A DNA stretch of 64,000 nucleotides from Pseudorhizobium flavum (GTDB lineage Bacteria; Pseudomonadota; Alphaproteobacteria; Rhizobiales; Rhizobiaceae), in contig NZ_LR723670.1 in NCBI RefSeq assembly GCF_902502825.2, forward strand, positions 3,061,001 through 3,125,000, written 5' to 3'. The notes under the pieces were generated by a model. That model did not search any database, was not told the DNA's origin, and saw only the letters and a list, made by a program, of their open reading frames with translations. Positions 44,863 through 52,483 of the stretch are shown piece by piece. Numbering within the stretch: the first letter of the stretch is position 1; each line of letters begins with the position of its first letter. The position numbers were made by a program, and so were the translations under genes.

Positions 44863-46858
44863 CCTGCGGCTCCAGCGCCAGCAGCAACGTCCCGTTGGTA
44901 ACCTGGTCGCCCTCTGCCGCGAGGACTTCCGAGACAACTCCGTCGCGCGGTGCAAACAGGGTGTGTTCCATCTTCATCGCCTCAAGGACAAGCAGGGCCT
45001 CGCCTTTGGTGACGGATGCACCCGGCCTTCCGTAAACTGCCCTGACAAGTCCGGGCATGGGTGCGGTGATCGTGTCACCTGCGGCCTGCCCCTCATCCAC
45101 ATCCGTAAGTGCATCAGCCAGGCCGAACGAGAAACTGCGCCCGCTGACAAACACCGAGACGCGATGGGTTTCACGCACGATATCGGCATTGAACTGGTGG
45201 CCATCCGTCTCCACCCGGACGGCGGGGCCGCCGAGAACCATCACGTTCAACATCGCGGTTTCCCCCATGACCGAGACAGTGAATCGTCCTTGGCCAAGGC
45301 TCGTCACCTGCGCCTCGATGCACCTGTCGCCGCCTTCCAGGTGCACGAACTGCCGCGCATCCGACCAGTGTCGCCAGCCTATGAGACTATCCCATGGATC
45401 GGAACCTTGCTCTGCACGCAGCAGGTTCAGGCCACCAAGCGCCGCCAGTGCCAGAACGTCGAGCGATGGCTCCGAGGCAGGCATCAGTTCGGCCATGTCG
45501 CGTGCGATGAGGCCGGTCTCGACCTCGCCCCGGCGGAATCCTTCGTGTCGCGAGAGCGCCGCCAGGAACTCGACATTCGTGACCGAGCCGACAATCCGGC
45601 AGCCTTCCAGCGCAGAGGAAAGCATGTTCAGCGCTGCCGAGCGCGTCGGTCCGTGGACGATGACCTTCGCGATCATCGGGTCGTACCATGGGCTGATTTC
45701 ATCCCCTTGCCGCACACCGGAGTCGATGCGGACGGAACCTACTTCGAATGCGGTTGCCGCCGGGAAATGCAGATGGCGGAGTTCTCCGGTCGCAGGAAGG
45801 AACCCTTTGGGCACGTCTTCGGCATAGACCCGCGCTTCGAAGGCCCAGCCATTGATCGCCAGATCGTCCTGCCTTACCGGCAGCGGCTCACCCGCAGCGA
45901 CCCGGAGCTGCAGCTCGACGAAATCAAGCCCGGTGATGGCTTCGGAGACGGGATGCTCCACCTGAAGCCTCGTGTTCATCTCCATGAACCAGAAACCGTC
46001 TCCCCGCAACGGGCCAGATCCGTCGACGATGAACTCCACAGTACCGGCGCCCGTGTAGCCGATTGCCGTGGCGGCCTCGACTGCGGCCCTGCCCATCGCC
46101 TCGCGAACGGCTGCAGGCATGCCCGGCGCCGGGGCCTCCTCGATCACCTTCTGGTGGCGGCGCTGGAGCGAACAGTCTCGTTCGAAGAGATGGATGACAT
46201 TGCCGTGGCCGTCTCCAAAGACCTGGATCTCGATATGGCGGGGATGCGTGATGTATTTTTCGATCAGGCAGGTCGGGTCGCCGAAACTGGCCTGCCCTTC
46301 CCGCCGTGCGCCTGCCAGGGCTTCCATGAAGTGGGCGGGCTGCTCGACAAGGCGCATGCCCTTGCCGCCGCCGCCGGCGCGGGCCTTGATCAGCACCGGA
46401 TAGCCGATCTTGCTCGCCTCCTCCGCAAGAAATTGCGGGTCCTGATTTTCACCGTGATAGCCCAGAACAACAGGAACCCCGGCCTCTGCCATCAGCGCCT
46501 TGGCCGCATCTTTAAGGCCCATGGCGCGGATCGCCGAGGCCGGAGGACCGATGAAAACGAGACCTGCCGCCTCGACTGCCTCGACGAAATCGGGATTCTC
46601 CGACAGGAAGCCGTAGCCGGGATGGATGGCCTGCGCCCCGGTACGAAGCGCCGCCTCGATGATCTTCTGGCCCTGGAGATAGCTTTCGGCAACCGCCGCC
46701 GGCCCGATGCGCACGGCCTCGTCGGCCATCGCCACATGCTTCGCCCGCACGTCGGCATCGGAATAGATGGCAACGGTCTTTATTCCCATGCGGGCAGCGG
46801 TTGTGATGACACGGCAAGCGATCTCGCCCCGGTTCGCGATCAGGATCTTCTGAAACAT
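44855..46858 (-). CDS. liuD: 3-methylcrotonyl-CoA carboxylase alpha (biotin) subunit
   Basis: 667-residue subunit with biotin carboxylase domain (ILIANRGEIACRVI, GYGFLSENPDF, KARAGGGGKGMRLV), a linking domain and a C-terminal biotin carrier with the biotinyl Lys in LEAMKMEHTL. Carboxylates biotin, which LiuB transfers to methylcrotonyl-CoA. Lies 10 bases after liuB. Confidence 0.92.
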   Translation of the reverse strand: MFQKILIANRGEIACRVITTAARMGIKTVAIYSDADVRAKHVAMADEAVRIGPAAVAESYLQGQKIIEAALRTGAQAIHPGYGFLSENPDFVEAVEAAGLVFIGPPASAIRAMGLKDAAKALMAEAGVPVVLGYHGENQDPQFLAEEASKIGYPVLIKARAGGGGKGMRLVEQPAHFMEALAGARREGQASFGDPTCLIEKYITHPRHIEIQVFGDGHGNVIHLFERDCSLQRRHQKVIEEAPAPGMPAAVREAMGRAAVEAATAIGYTGAGTVEFIVDGSGPLRGDGFWFMEMNTRLQVEHPVSEAITGLDFVELQLRVAAGEPLPVRQDDLAINGWAFEARVYAEDVPKGFLPATGELRHLHFPAATAFEVGSVRIDSGVRQGDEISPWYDPMIAKVIVHGPTRSAALNMLSSALEGCRIVGSVTNVEFLAALSRHEGFRRGEVETGLIARDMAELMPASEPSLDVLALAALGGLNLLRAEQGSDPWDSLIGWRHWSDARQFVHLEGGDRCIEAQVTSLGQGRFTVSVMGETAMLNVMVLGGPAVRVETDGHQFNADIVRETHRVSVFVSGRSFSFGLADALTDVDEGQAAGDTITAPMPGLVRAVYGRPGASVTKGEALLVLEAMKMEHTLFAPRDGVVSEVLAAEGDQVTNGTLLLALEPQDE

Positions 46859-46868
46859 TGCCCTGCCC

Positions 46869-48476
46869 TCACATACGGAACACGCCGAAGCGTGTGTCTT
46901 CGATGGGTGCGTTCAGAGCCGCCGACAGCGACAGCGCGAGAACCTCCCGTGTCTTTCGCGGATCCACGATGCCGTCGTCCCAGAGCCTTGCCGCGGCATA
47001 GAGCGGATGCGACTGCCGCTCGAACATCTCGATCGTCGGCCGCTTGAACTCGGTCTCCTCCTCCGCCGACCAAGTCTTTCCCGATCGCTCCAGCGCTTGG
47101 CGCCTCACCGTCGCCAGAACACCTGCCGCCTGCTCGCCACCCATCACGGAAATGCGCGAGTTCGGCCAGGTCCACAGGAAGCGGGGACTGTAGGCGCGAC
47201 CGCACATGCCGTAGTTGCCGGCTCCAAACGAGCCACCGACCAGCATGGTGATCTTGGGGACCTTCGTTGTCGCCACCGCCGTGACGAGCTTGGCCCCGTC
47301 CTTCGCAATCCCGCCCGCCTCGTAGTTGCGACCGACCATGAAGCCGGTGATGTTCTGCAGGAACACCAGCGGGATCTTCCGTTGCGAGCAAAGCTCGACG
47401 AAATGAGCGCCTTTCAGGGCGCTCTCGGAAAACAGTACGCCGTTATTGGCGACAATCCCCACCGGCATACCCATGACATGCGCAAATCCGCAGACCAGAG
47501 TGGTGCCGTAGCGGGCCTTGAACTCGTCGAAGCGGGAGCCGTCCACCACGCGGGCAATCACCTCTCGGATGTCGTACGGCGTGCGCAGGTCGGCGGGAAC
47601 GATACCGAGGATTTCCTCCGGGTCATATAGAGGAGCCTCCACCGGTGCGAGATCCAGTTGCCGGGGCTTTGTCAGGTTGAGGTTGGCGACTGCCCGCCGC
47701 GCGAGAGCGAGTGCATGGCCATCGTCCCGGGCAAGGTAGTCAGCCACGCCCGACAGCCGGGTATGCACGTCGCCGCCGCCGAGATCCTCCGCCGATACGA
47801 CCTCCCCCGTCGCAGCCTTGACCAGCGGCGGGCCCGCCAGGAAGATCGTGCCCTGCTCGCGGACGATGATGGTCACGTCCGACATAGCCGGCACATAGGC
47901 ACCACCTGCCGTACAGGATCCCATCACAACCGCGATCTGCGCGATGCCCTTGGCCGACATGTTGGCCTGATTGAAGAAGATGCGGCCGAAATGGTCGCGA
48001 TCCGGGAAAACCTCGTCCTGCTGGGGCAGGTTCGCCCCGCCTGAATCGACGAGGTATACGCAGGGCAGGCAGTTGGCCTCGGCGATCTCCTGGGCGCGAA
48101 GATGCTTCTTGACCGTCATCGGATAATAGGTGCCGCCTTTGACGGTAGCATCATTGCAGACGATCATCACCTCGCGGCCAGACACGCGGCCGACGCCGGC
48201 CACCAGCCCCGCCGACGGCGACGCGCCGTCGTAGAGACCATGTGCAGCGAACATTCCAATTTCCAGGAACGGCGATCCGGGATCGAGAAGCCTCGCCACA
48301 CGATCCCGTGGCAGGATCTTGCCGCGCGCCACGTGACGCTCCCGCGACTGCTGACCGCCACCATCAACGGCAAGCGCTGCAGCCTGATGGACCGTTTCCA
48401 TCGCGGCCTGATGAGCCTTGACATTCGCGGCGAATGTGTCGGAACGGGTCGAGAGTGACGAAATCAATACTGCCAT
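46869..48476 (-). CDS. liuB: 3-methylcrotonyl-CoA carboxylase beta (carboxyltransferase) subunit
   Basis: 535-residue carboxyltransferase with the crotonase-type acyl-CoA sites ([31 protein letters not shown], and the second half [16 protein letters not shown]). Start at ATG 48476; the frame to 48506 is 10 residues longer. First gene of the liuB-D-E-C set. Isovaleryl-CoA dehydrogenase (liuA), often the first gene, is not present. Confidence 0.9.
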   Translation of the reverse strand: MAVLISSLSTRSDTFAANVKAHQAAMETVHQAAALAVDGGGQQSRERHVARGKILPRDRVARLLDPGSPFLEIGMFAAHGLYDGASPSAGLVAGVGRVSGREVMIVCNDATVKGGTYYPMTVKKHLRAQEIAEANCLPCVYLVDSGGANLPQQDEVFPDRDHFGRIFFNQANMSAKGIAQIAVVMGSCTAGGAYVPAMSDVTIIVREQGTIFLAGPPLVKAATGEVVSAEDLGGGDVHTRLSGVADYLARDDGHALALARRAVANLNLTKPRQLDLAPVEAPLYDPEEILGIVPADLRTPYDIREVIARVVDGSRFDEFKARYGTTLVCGFAHVMGMPVGIVANNGVLFSESALKGAHFVELCSQRKIPLVFLQNITGFMVGRNYEAGGIAKDGAKLVTAVATTKVPKITMLVGGSFGAGNYGMCGRAYSPRFLWTWPNSRISVMGGEQAAGVLATVRRQALERSGKTWSAEEETEFKRPTIEMFERQSHPLYAAARLWDDGIVDPRKTREVLALSLSAALNAPIEDTRFGVFRM

Positions 48477-48894
48477 TCCGGACGCGGCTCCCCTCGCTGG
48501 TGTCAAGACAGGCGCACGGGAAACGGCGCTGTGTCACGGTGAACTTATTCGCCGCCTCGATCCCAGTCCACAAATGATGGCCGGTATGGTCGCCTCGACG
48601 GAGGCCTGTTGCGACATTGTTATCTGAGGAATGAGCTCAGAAGAAGTGGGTGTCATAAGCTCGCTCATGAATGAGCCGAAACTCCGCGGATGTCTTATCC
48701 GACGCTTCCTATAGCCAAATAGCAATCCCTCCGTCGGCCATGCGGTGCCTCTTGGACCCGCGCGCGCGACAAGACTTAGGTCTTAGCGGCTGTACGACTG
48801 AAGCCTCAGGCGGGGAACAGGGTGCCGGAGTGGATGTTCCGTTTGCAGCTTTGGCGAATATCGACCGAAGCATGGTAAACCCAGGAGGAACCCC
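48477..48894. other. 418-base intergenic region between liuB and the secreted repeat proteins
   Basis: No gene seen. A 14-bp inverted repeat (GCTCAT-GA-ATGAGC, 48663-48676) and the possible stress promoter at 48814-48838 are the only structured elements I notice. AGGAGGA at 48883-48889 is the ribosome site of the next gene. Confidence 0.4.
48814..48838 (+). promoter_or_regulatory. Possible EcfG/RpoE2 general-stress promoter
   Basis: GGAAC (48814-48818), 18-base spacer, TT (48837-48838); predicted transcription start near 48845, about 50 bases before the repeat-protein ATG. The element is also an inverted repeat (GGAAC-N17-GTTCC), so it could be a protein-binding palindrome instead. Confidence 0.4.
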
Positions 48895-49569
48895 ATGAAA
48901 CTTGTGACCCCACTTGCACTTGCGACGGCGCTGCTCGCCGGGACCGCCCTTTCAGCCTACGCCCAAACCAGCAGCACCGTCGGCACCGGCGGCACCAGCG
49001 CGGGCGGCGGGACGTCCAGCAGTACTGTCGGCACAGGCGGCAGCTCCGCCGGAAGCACGGATTGCGCTCCTGGGGCTACCGATTGCGACGCTGGCTCTGC
49101 CTCCACTCTTGGAACCGGAGGATCGTCGGCAGGAGGTGGCACTTCCAGCAGCTCGGTTGGCACGGGCGGTTCTGCGGCAGGCTCTGGTGACGGCGCCGGA
49201 TCGGCGTCCACCCTCGGCACAGGCGGCACCTCTGCGGGAGGCGGTACGTCCAGCAGTTCTGTCGGCACAGGCGGTTCCGCGGCCGGATCCGCTGAGGGCG
49301 CTGGCTCTGCCTCAACCCTTGGCACTGGTGGAACCTCTGCTGGCGACGGCCAGTCGAGCAGCTCCGTCGGGACCGGTGGATCCGCTGCCGGCTCAGCCAG
49401 CGGCGCCGGCTCGGCTTCGACCCTCGGGACAGGCGGCACCAGCGCTGGCGGCGGTACCTCCAGCAGTTCCGTTGGGACTGCCGGCAGTGCCGCTGGCGCA
49501 GCACAGGACGACGTCAGCAACAAGGACTGCCCTCCGGGCCAGGCCAAGAAGAACGACGGCACCTGCTAA
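48895..49569 (+). CDS. Secreted Gly/Ser-rich repeat protein
   Basis: 224-residue protein with a signal peptide ending at AYA-Q. The mature part is nearly all Gly, Ser, Thr and Ala. A 35-residue unit (ASTLGTGG.SAGGGTSSSS followed by VGTGGSAAGS....AGS) is repeated about four times, preceded by a shorter related unit. A cysteine pair lies in the first third (TDCAPGATDC) and two at the end (KDCPPGQAKKNDGTC). I do not recognise a function; a surface, matrix or adhesin-like role is only a guess. Repeats are imperfect at DNA level with varied codons, so selection on the protein is likely. AGGAGGA ribosome site. First of three small secreted genes read together. Confidence 0.7.
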   Translation: MKLVTPLALATALLAGTALSAYAQTSSTVGTGGTSAGGGTSSSTVGTGGSSAGSTDCAPGATDCDAGSASTLGTGGSSAGGGTSSSSVGTGGSAAGSGDGAGSASTLGTGGTSAGGGTSSSSVGTGGSAAGSAEGAGSASTLGTGGTSAGDGQSSSSVGTGGSAAGSASGAGSASTLGTGGTSAGGGTSSSSVGTAGSAAGAAQDDVSNKDCPPGQAKKNDGTC

Positions 49570-49623
49570 CGTGTCTCAGGTTGGCTCCGGTAGACGGAGC
49601 CAACAACCCAGGCGGAGGAGATC

Positions 49624-50046
49624 ATGAAGCTTTTAAGCAGACTATCGAGTCAACCGTTTGCCCTGCCTCTCATCTTGTTCGGCGGCATTGCTGTCGCTGC
49701 GACGACGGAGCGGGTGACGCTGGAAGATGGAAGCACATGCACCATCATCCACAGCGATGACAGCGAGGCAAAGGCTACAAGTGGGTTATCCTCGTCCGTG
49801 ACCGCGGGCGGCGGAAAGGTCACGTCATCGACAACCGTCAATGGGCAAACCAGCACGACTACATCAGGCACCGGATCATCGACATCCTCCGCTGCCGGGT
49901 CATCGTCTTCAAGCGGTGTGGCGGCATCGAGTTCCAGTTCTGCCGGCGGTCAGTCCTTATCCACTGCAAGTGTTGTCCAGCCGGACGGCACAGTTATCAC
50001 CCGTCGGTCAGACGGGACATGCGACATTACGAAACCGGCAAAGTGA
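49624..50046 (+). CDS. Small secreted Ser/Thr-rich protein
   Basis: 140-residue protein with a signal peptide of about 26 residues (ending AVAA). The N-terminal part reads EDGSTCTIIHSDDSE and the C-terminal end PDGTVITRRSDGTCDITK, two like motifs (DG.TC) framing a Ser/Thr/Gly-rich core of about 80 residues. GGAGGAG ribosome site 54 bases after the repeat-protein stop. No family recognised; the framing DG-TC motifs and single Cys at each end suggest a disulfide-closed secreted protein. Confidence 0.6.
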   Translation: MKLLSRLSSQPFALPLILFGGIAVAATTERVTLEDGSTCTIIHSDDSEAKATSGLSSSVTAGGGKVTSSTTVNGQTSTTTSGTGSSTSSAAGSSSSSGVAASSSSSAGGQSLSTASVVQPDGTVITRRSDGTCDITKPAK

Positions 50047-50057
50047 AAGGCATCCTC

Positions 50058-50498
50058 ATGTTTCGCAAAATGCTTGTTACATCTGCAGCAGCAATGGCCA
50101 TCTTCGCGAGTTCTCCAGCAAATGCGCAGGAGTGTGACGCGGCAGGAAGCGTTGGAACAGGTGGAAGCGCCGCGGCTGGCGGAGCCTCCGCAAGCACGCT
50201 CGGCACTGCCGGAGCCTGCGTCACCGATGACGGCACCACCGCCTCCATCGCATCAGGCGGCAGCGCTGCTGCTGCAGACGGAAAGGCGCAGAGCCGTACG
50301 CAGATCAATGAGAACCCGAACCAGCTGAAGGCGCAGTCCCGCGCTCAGGCGATGGACAAGGGCACCTTCAGCAAGTCCCAGACAAAGACGCGGGTGAGAG
50401 ATGGTGAACTCGAAAGCAGAACGCGAACCATGTCCCATGTTCCGGGGCAAAAGCCAGTGATGGATCGCACTGAGACGAATGTGCTCCTTCCCGACTAA
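50058..50498 (+). CDS. Small secreted protein with GTGGSAA motif
   Basis: 146-residue protein with a signal peptide ending at ANA-Q. After it come one SVGTGGSAAAGGASASTLGT copy, akin to the unit of the first gene, then a polar, Arg/Lys/Gln-rich tail without Gly repeats (SRTQINENPNQLKAQSRAQA and on). The start ATG 50058 lies 11 bases after the previous stop, with AAAGG upstream. It is the last gene of the three and is followed by a strong terminator. Function unknown. Confidence 0.65.
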   Translation: MFRKMLVTSAAAMAIFASSPANAQECDAAGSVGTGGSAAAGGASASTLGTAGACVTDDGTTASIASGGSAAAADGKAQSRTQINENPNQLKAQSRAQAMDKGTFSKSQTKTRVRDGELESRTRTMSHVPGQKPVMDRTETNVLLPD

Positions 50499-50532
50499 CG
50501 GAGAGGCAAGGTCTTCACGTCTCACTTGCTTC

Positions 50533-50559
50533 AACCCGCTTCGGCGGGTTCCTTTTTTT
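50533..50559 (+). terminator. Intrinsic terminator of the secreted-protein set
   Basis: 7-bp stem (50533-50539 with 50544-50550), TTCG tetraloop, then CC and seven T. Classic form on the plus strand, 34 bases after the last stop. Confidence 0.92.
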
Positions 50560-51081
50560 GTCCTTCCACGAACCCTTGGGTGCCATCTACGCACCTTGGA
50601 GCAGGAGCCAAGCGGCGACATAACGCTTCCAGCTCCCACGTTCAAACTAGCGTGCCGTCGGCGGAGGACCCTCTCGATCTCGCGGAACGGCGTCAGGGGC
50701 CTTGGCTTCTGGTGCTGACGCGCTAGGAGGGGGATCAGTTCAGCCTGTCAGCATCGTCCTGTCTTCCATCTGATGGCGCTTCCGAGGGTCGCGTCTCTGA
50801 ACTCTGAACATAGGACGGGCCCGCTGCGGCAGACGACGCCAATTGCGGGGATTAGGTTCATATCTTCGGCTGTAACTCGCAAGCAAGCAACTGCATTAGG
50901 GAACATTGATTGCGTTCCGCGTCAAGGCTTACGCCCATCTGGGCGTCAGCCTTAGGCCCAGAAGGCATCGGACCTTGGTCGGAAAGCCCGAAGGCAAAGG
51001 TCCATCCGACGCAGGGTGCCGGAACGGGTGAGCACCGCAACCCGTTGCAGCACCAACACAACGGCGCACGCGGAGATCATC
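50560..51081. other. 522-base non-coding stretch with inverted repeats
   Basis: No gene of ordinary codon use seen. An inverted repeat (AAGGCT.ACGCCC with GGGCGT.AGCCTT, 50924-50953) forms a 13-base-deep stem with one internal mismatch. Just downstream GGACCTT (50968-50974) can pair with AAGGTCC (50996-51002). The stretch ends with a possible stress promoter at 51021-51046. A small RNA or a structured leader is possible but unproven. Confidence 0.4.
51021..51046 (+). promoter_or_regulatory. Possible EcfG/RpoE2 general-stress promoter
   Basis: GGAAC (51021-51025), 17-base spacer, CGTT (51043-51046): the fullest match among the three in this window. Predicted start near 51052, 30 bases before the 30-residue gene. 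Confidence 0.55.
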
Positions 51082-51174
51082 ATGGAAAACAGCGTCTTTC
51101 AGGCTCGATGGCTTCTCATCCCGATTGCCGGTCTCGCCCTGGGCTTCGTGTTCCTTGGCACGGCAGCCGCGTAA
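51082..51174 (+). CDS. 30-residue membrane peptide
   Basis: ATG at 51082 with GGAG at 51072-51075 encodes 30 residues: a polar start (MENSVFQARW) and one hydrophobic helix (LLIPIAGLALGFVFLG) ending TAAA, so a single-span membrane peptide or a bare signal-like peptide. A near-perfect stress promoter stands upstream and an intrinsic terminator 49 bases downstream, giving a complete transcription unit. No family recognised. Confidence 0.6.
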   Translation: MENSVFQARWLLIPIAGLALGFVFLGTAAA

Positions 51175-51223
51175 CGAGATCAACCGATACCTGCGCTGCC
51201 CGTCCCTTCCTGCGCAGGCTCCT

Positions 51224-51259
51224 GCCCCGTCCGTTCCGCAACGGGCGGGGCTTTCTTTT
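51224..51259 (+). terminator. Intrinsic terminator after the 30-residue gene
   Basis: 12-base stem (51224-51235 with 51240-51251, one G-T pair), CCGC loop, followed by TTTCTTTT. Strong plus-strand terminator. Confidence 0.9.
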
Positions 51260-51322
51260 GCCGCAGACGCTGTCTAGATGCTGGATGACCCCGGACGCTG
51301 GGACGACGCGGAGAGACGGCAG

Positions 51323-51844
51323 ATGAGGACAAGAAGAGAACTATTGCTGTCTGCTGTGCTGACGTCAGCGGCGCTGCTTTCGCCCTACCGGGTGGCCTTC
51401 CTGAATCGTGGTCCGAGTTTCACGTCCAACGAGGCTGCCGCACAGGGTAACAGTGGCGGTAACGGCGGTGGGAATAGCGGCGGCAATGGCGGTGGGAACG
51501 GCGGTGGGAATAGCGGAGGTAGCGGTGGCGGGAACGGCAGCGGCAATGGCAACAGCGGTGGCAATGGCGGTGGGAACGGCGGAGGCAATAACGGTGGAAA
51601 CAGCAGCGGCCGAAGCAGCGAGACGCGGGAAACAGGCCGTGGAACCGCGCCAGATCCATCCCGTCCAGGAAAGGGCGAAGTCGAGGTTCGCACCAACGGT
51701 TCCTCGATAACCGTACGCCACCCCAATGGCACCGTCGAGCGGATCGTCCGCAACCGCTACGAGATGCGCGATGCGCGCAACAGGCGGATCGTCAACCGGC
51801 GCGCAACCGCTTCAGATCGCGCGCGTCTGAGATCCTTCCGCTGA
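51323..51844 (+). CDS. Secreted Gly/Asn-rich protein with basic C-terminal domain
   Basis: 173-residue protein. Start ATG 51323 (MRTRRELLLSAVLTSAALLS) gives an N-terminal signal or anchor. Residues about 40-95 are a NGGGNSGG-type repeat of Gly and Asn only. The last 60 residues are a compact basic domain (GEVEVRTNGSSITVRHPNGT, then RIVRNRYEMRDARNRRIVNR). This domain resembles short beta-hairpin C-termini seen in other secreted rhizobial proteins; no function assigned. Its 3' end overlaps the convergent regulator gene by 33 bases. Confidence 0.65.
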   Translation: MRTRRELLLSAVLTSAALLSPYRVAFLNRGPSFTSNEAAAQGNSGGNGGGNSGGNGGGNGGGNSGGSGGGNGSGNGNSGGNGGGNGGGNNGGNSSGRSSETRETGRGTAPDPSRPGKGEVEVRTNGSSITVRHPNGTVERIVRNRYEMRDARNRRIVNRRATASDRARLRSFR

Positions 51845-52483
51845 ATCCGCTCGCGTGGCGTCACGCAGCGCGAGCGCCGCTTCCGTCCTGTTGGAGACGT
51901 TTAGCTTGGTGAAGATGCGCGTCATGTGATGCTTGATTGTCTTTTCGTGCAGATCGAGCGCAATGGCGATACGTTTGTTGCTGAGCCCGGATGCCACCAG
52001 CTTCAGCACTTCCATCTCACGATGAGTGAGGTCGCTAAAAGGATCATGCCTTGGTTCCGACGACCTTGAAAGCGTTTCTACGAGACGTGCCGAAAGACTG
52101 GGCGCGATATAGCTCTGGCCTGAGGCGACGGCTCTGACCACCTCCGCCAATCCTTGAGATCCGATGCCCTTCAAGACGTAGCCTTTCGCACCCATCCTGA
52201 TGGCATTGGCAAGATCGTCGCCGGCTTCCGAGACGGTCAGCATCACGATCTTCGCGTTTGGCTGCGCCTCGAGCACCGCTTGGATCGCCTTGAGGCCGTT
52301 CCCGGGCATGGAGATGTCCATCAGCATCACATCCGGTGCGTCATTTTCGGCGATGGCGACCGCATCATGGCTCGATGCTCCCTCGGCCACGATTTCCAGC
52401 CCGGGGGATTCGCCCAGGCTACGAATAACGCCTTCTCTGAAAAGCGGATGATCGTCCACTACCGCGACACGGATGTTCGTCAT
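51812..52483 (-). CDS. LuxR-type response regulator (NarL family)
   Basis: 223-residue regulator. Receiver domain with DDHP acidic pair, phospho-acceptor Asp in VMLMDISMPG, and Lys in YVLKGIG; C-terminal LuxR helix-turn-helix (LTHREMEVLKLVASGLSNKR and KTIKHHMTRIFTKL). Its stop-start overlap with the kinase gene (four bases) makes a two-component pair. Next to quinoprotein accessory genes, where such pairs control PQQ alcohol dehydrogenases. Confidence 0.9.
   Translation of the reverse strand: MTNIRVAVVDDHPLFREGVIRSLGESPGLEIVAEGASSHDAVAIAENDAPDVMLMDISMPGNGLKAIQAVLEAQPNAKIVMLTVSEAGDDLANAIRMGAKGYVLKGIGSQGLAEVVRAVASGQSYIAPSLSARLVETLSRSSEPRHDPFSDLTHREMEVLKLVASGLSNKRIAIALDLHEKTIKHHMTRIFTKLNVSNRTEAALALRDATRADSAEGSQTRAI

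Noticed and set aside
44963..47047. 694-codon plus-strand frame
   Set aside because: Antisense to liuD, a full-length biotin carboxylase subunit; no ribosome site and no protein character.
48957..49562. Apparent tandem DNA repeats that might look like CRISPR or a minisatellite
   Set aside because: The repeat period of 105 bases is in frame and encodes a conserved protein unit; spacers are not unique and repeats are not identical.
50900..50920. GGAAC...GTTCC at 50901-50918 as a stress promoter
   Set aside because: Spacing is about nine bases, far from 17-19; an inverted repeat by chance or part of the stem region.
51445..51610. GGC/GGT/AAC simple repeat
   Set aside because: Codes for Gly/Asn in frame within the 51323 gene; treated as protein low complexity, not as a separate repeat.
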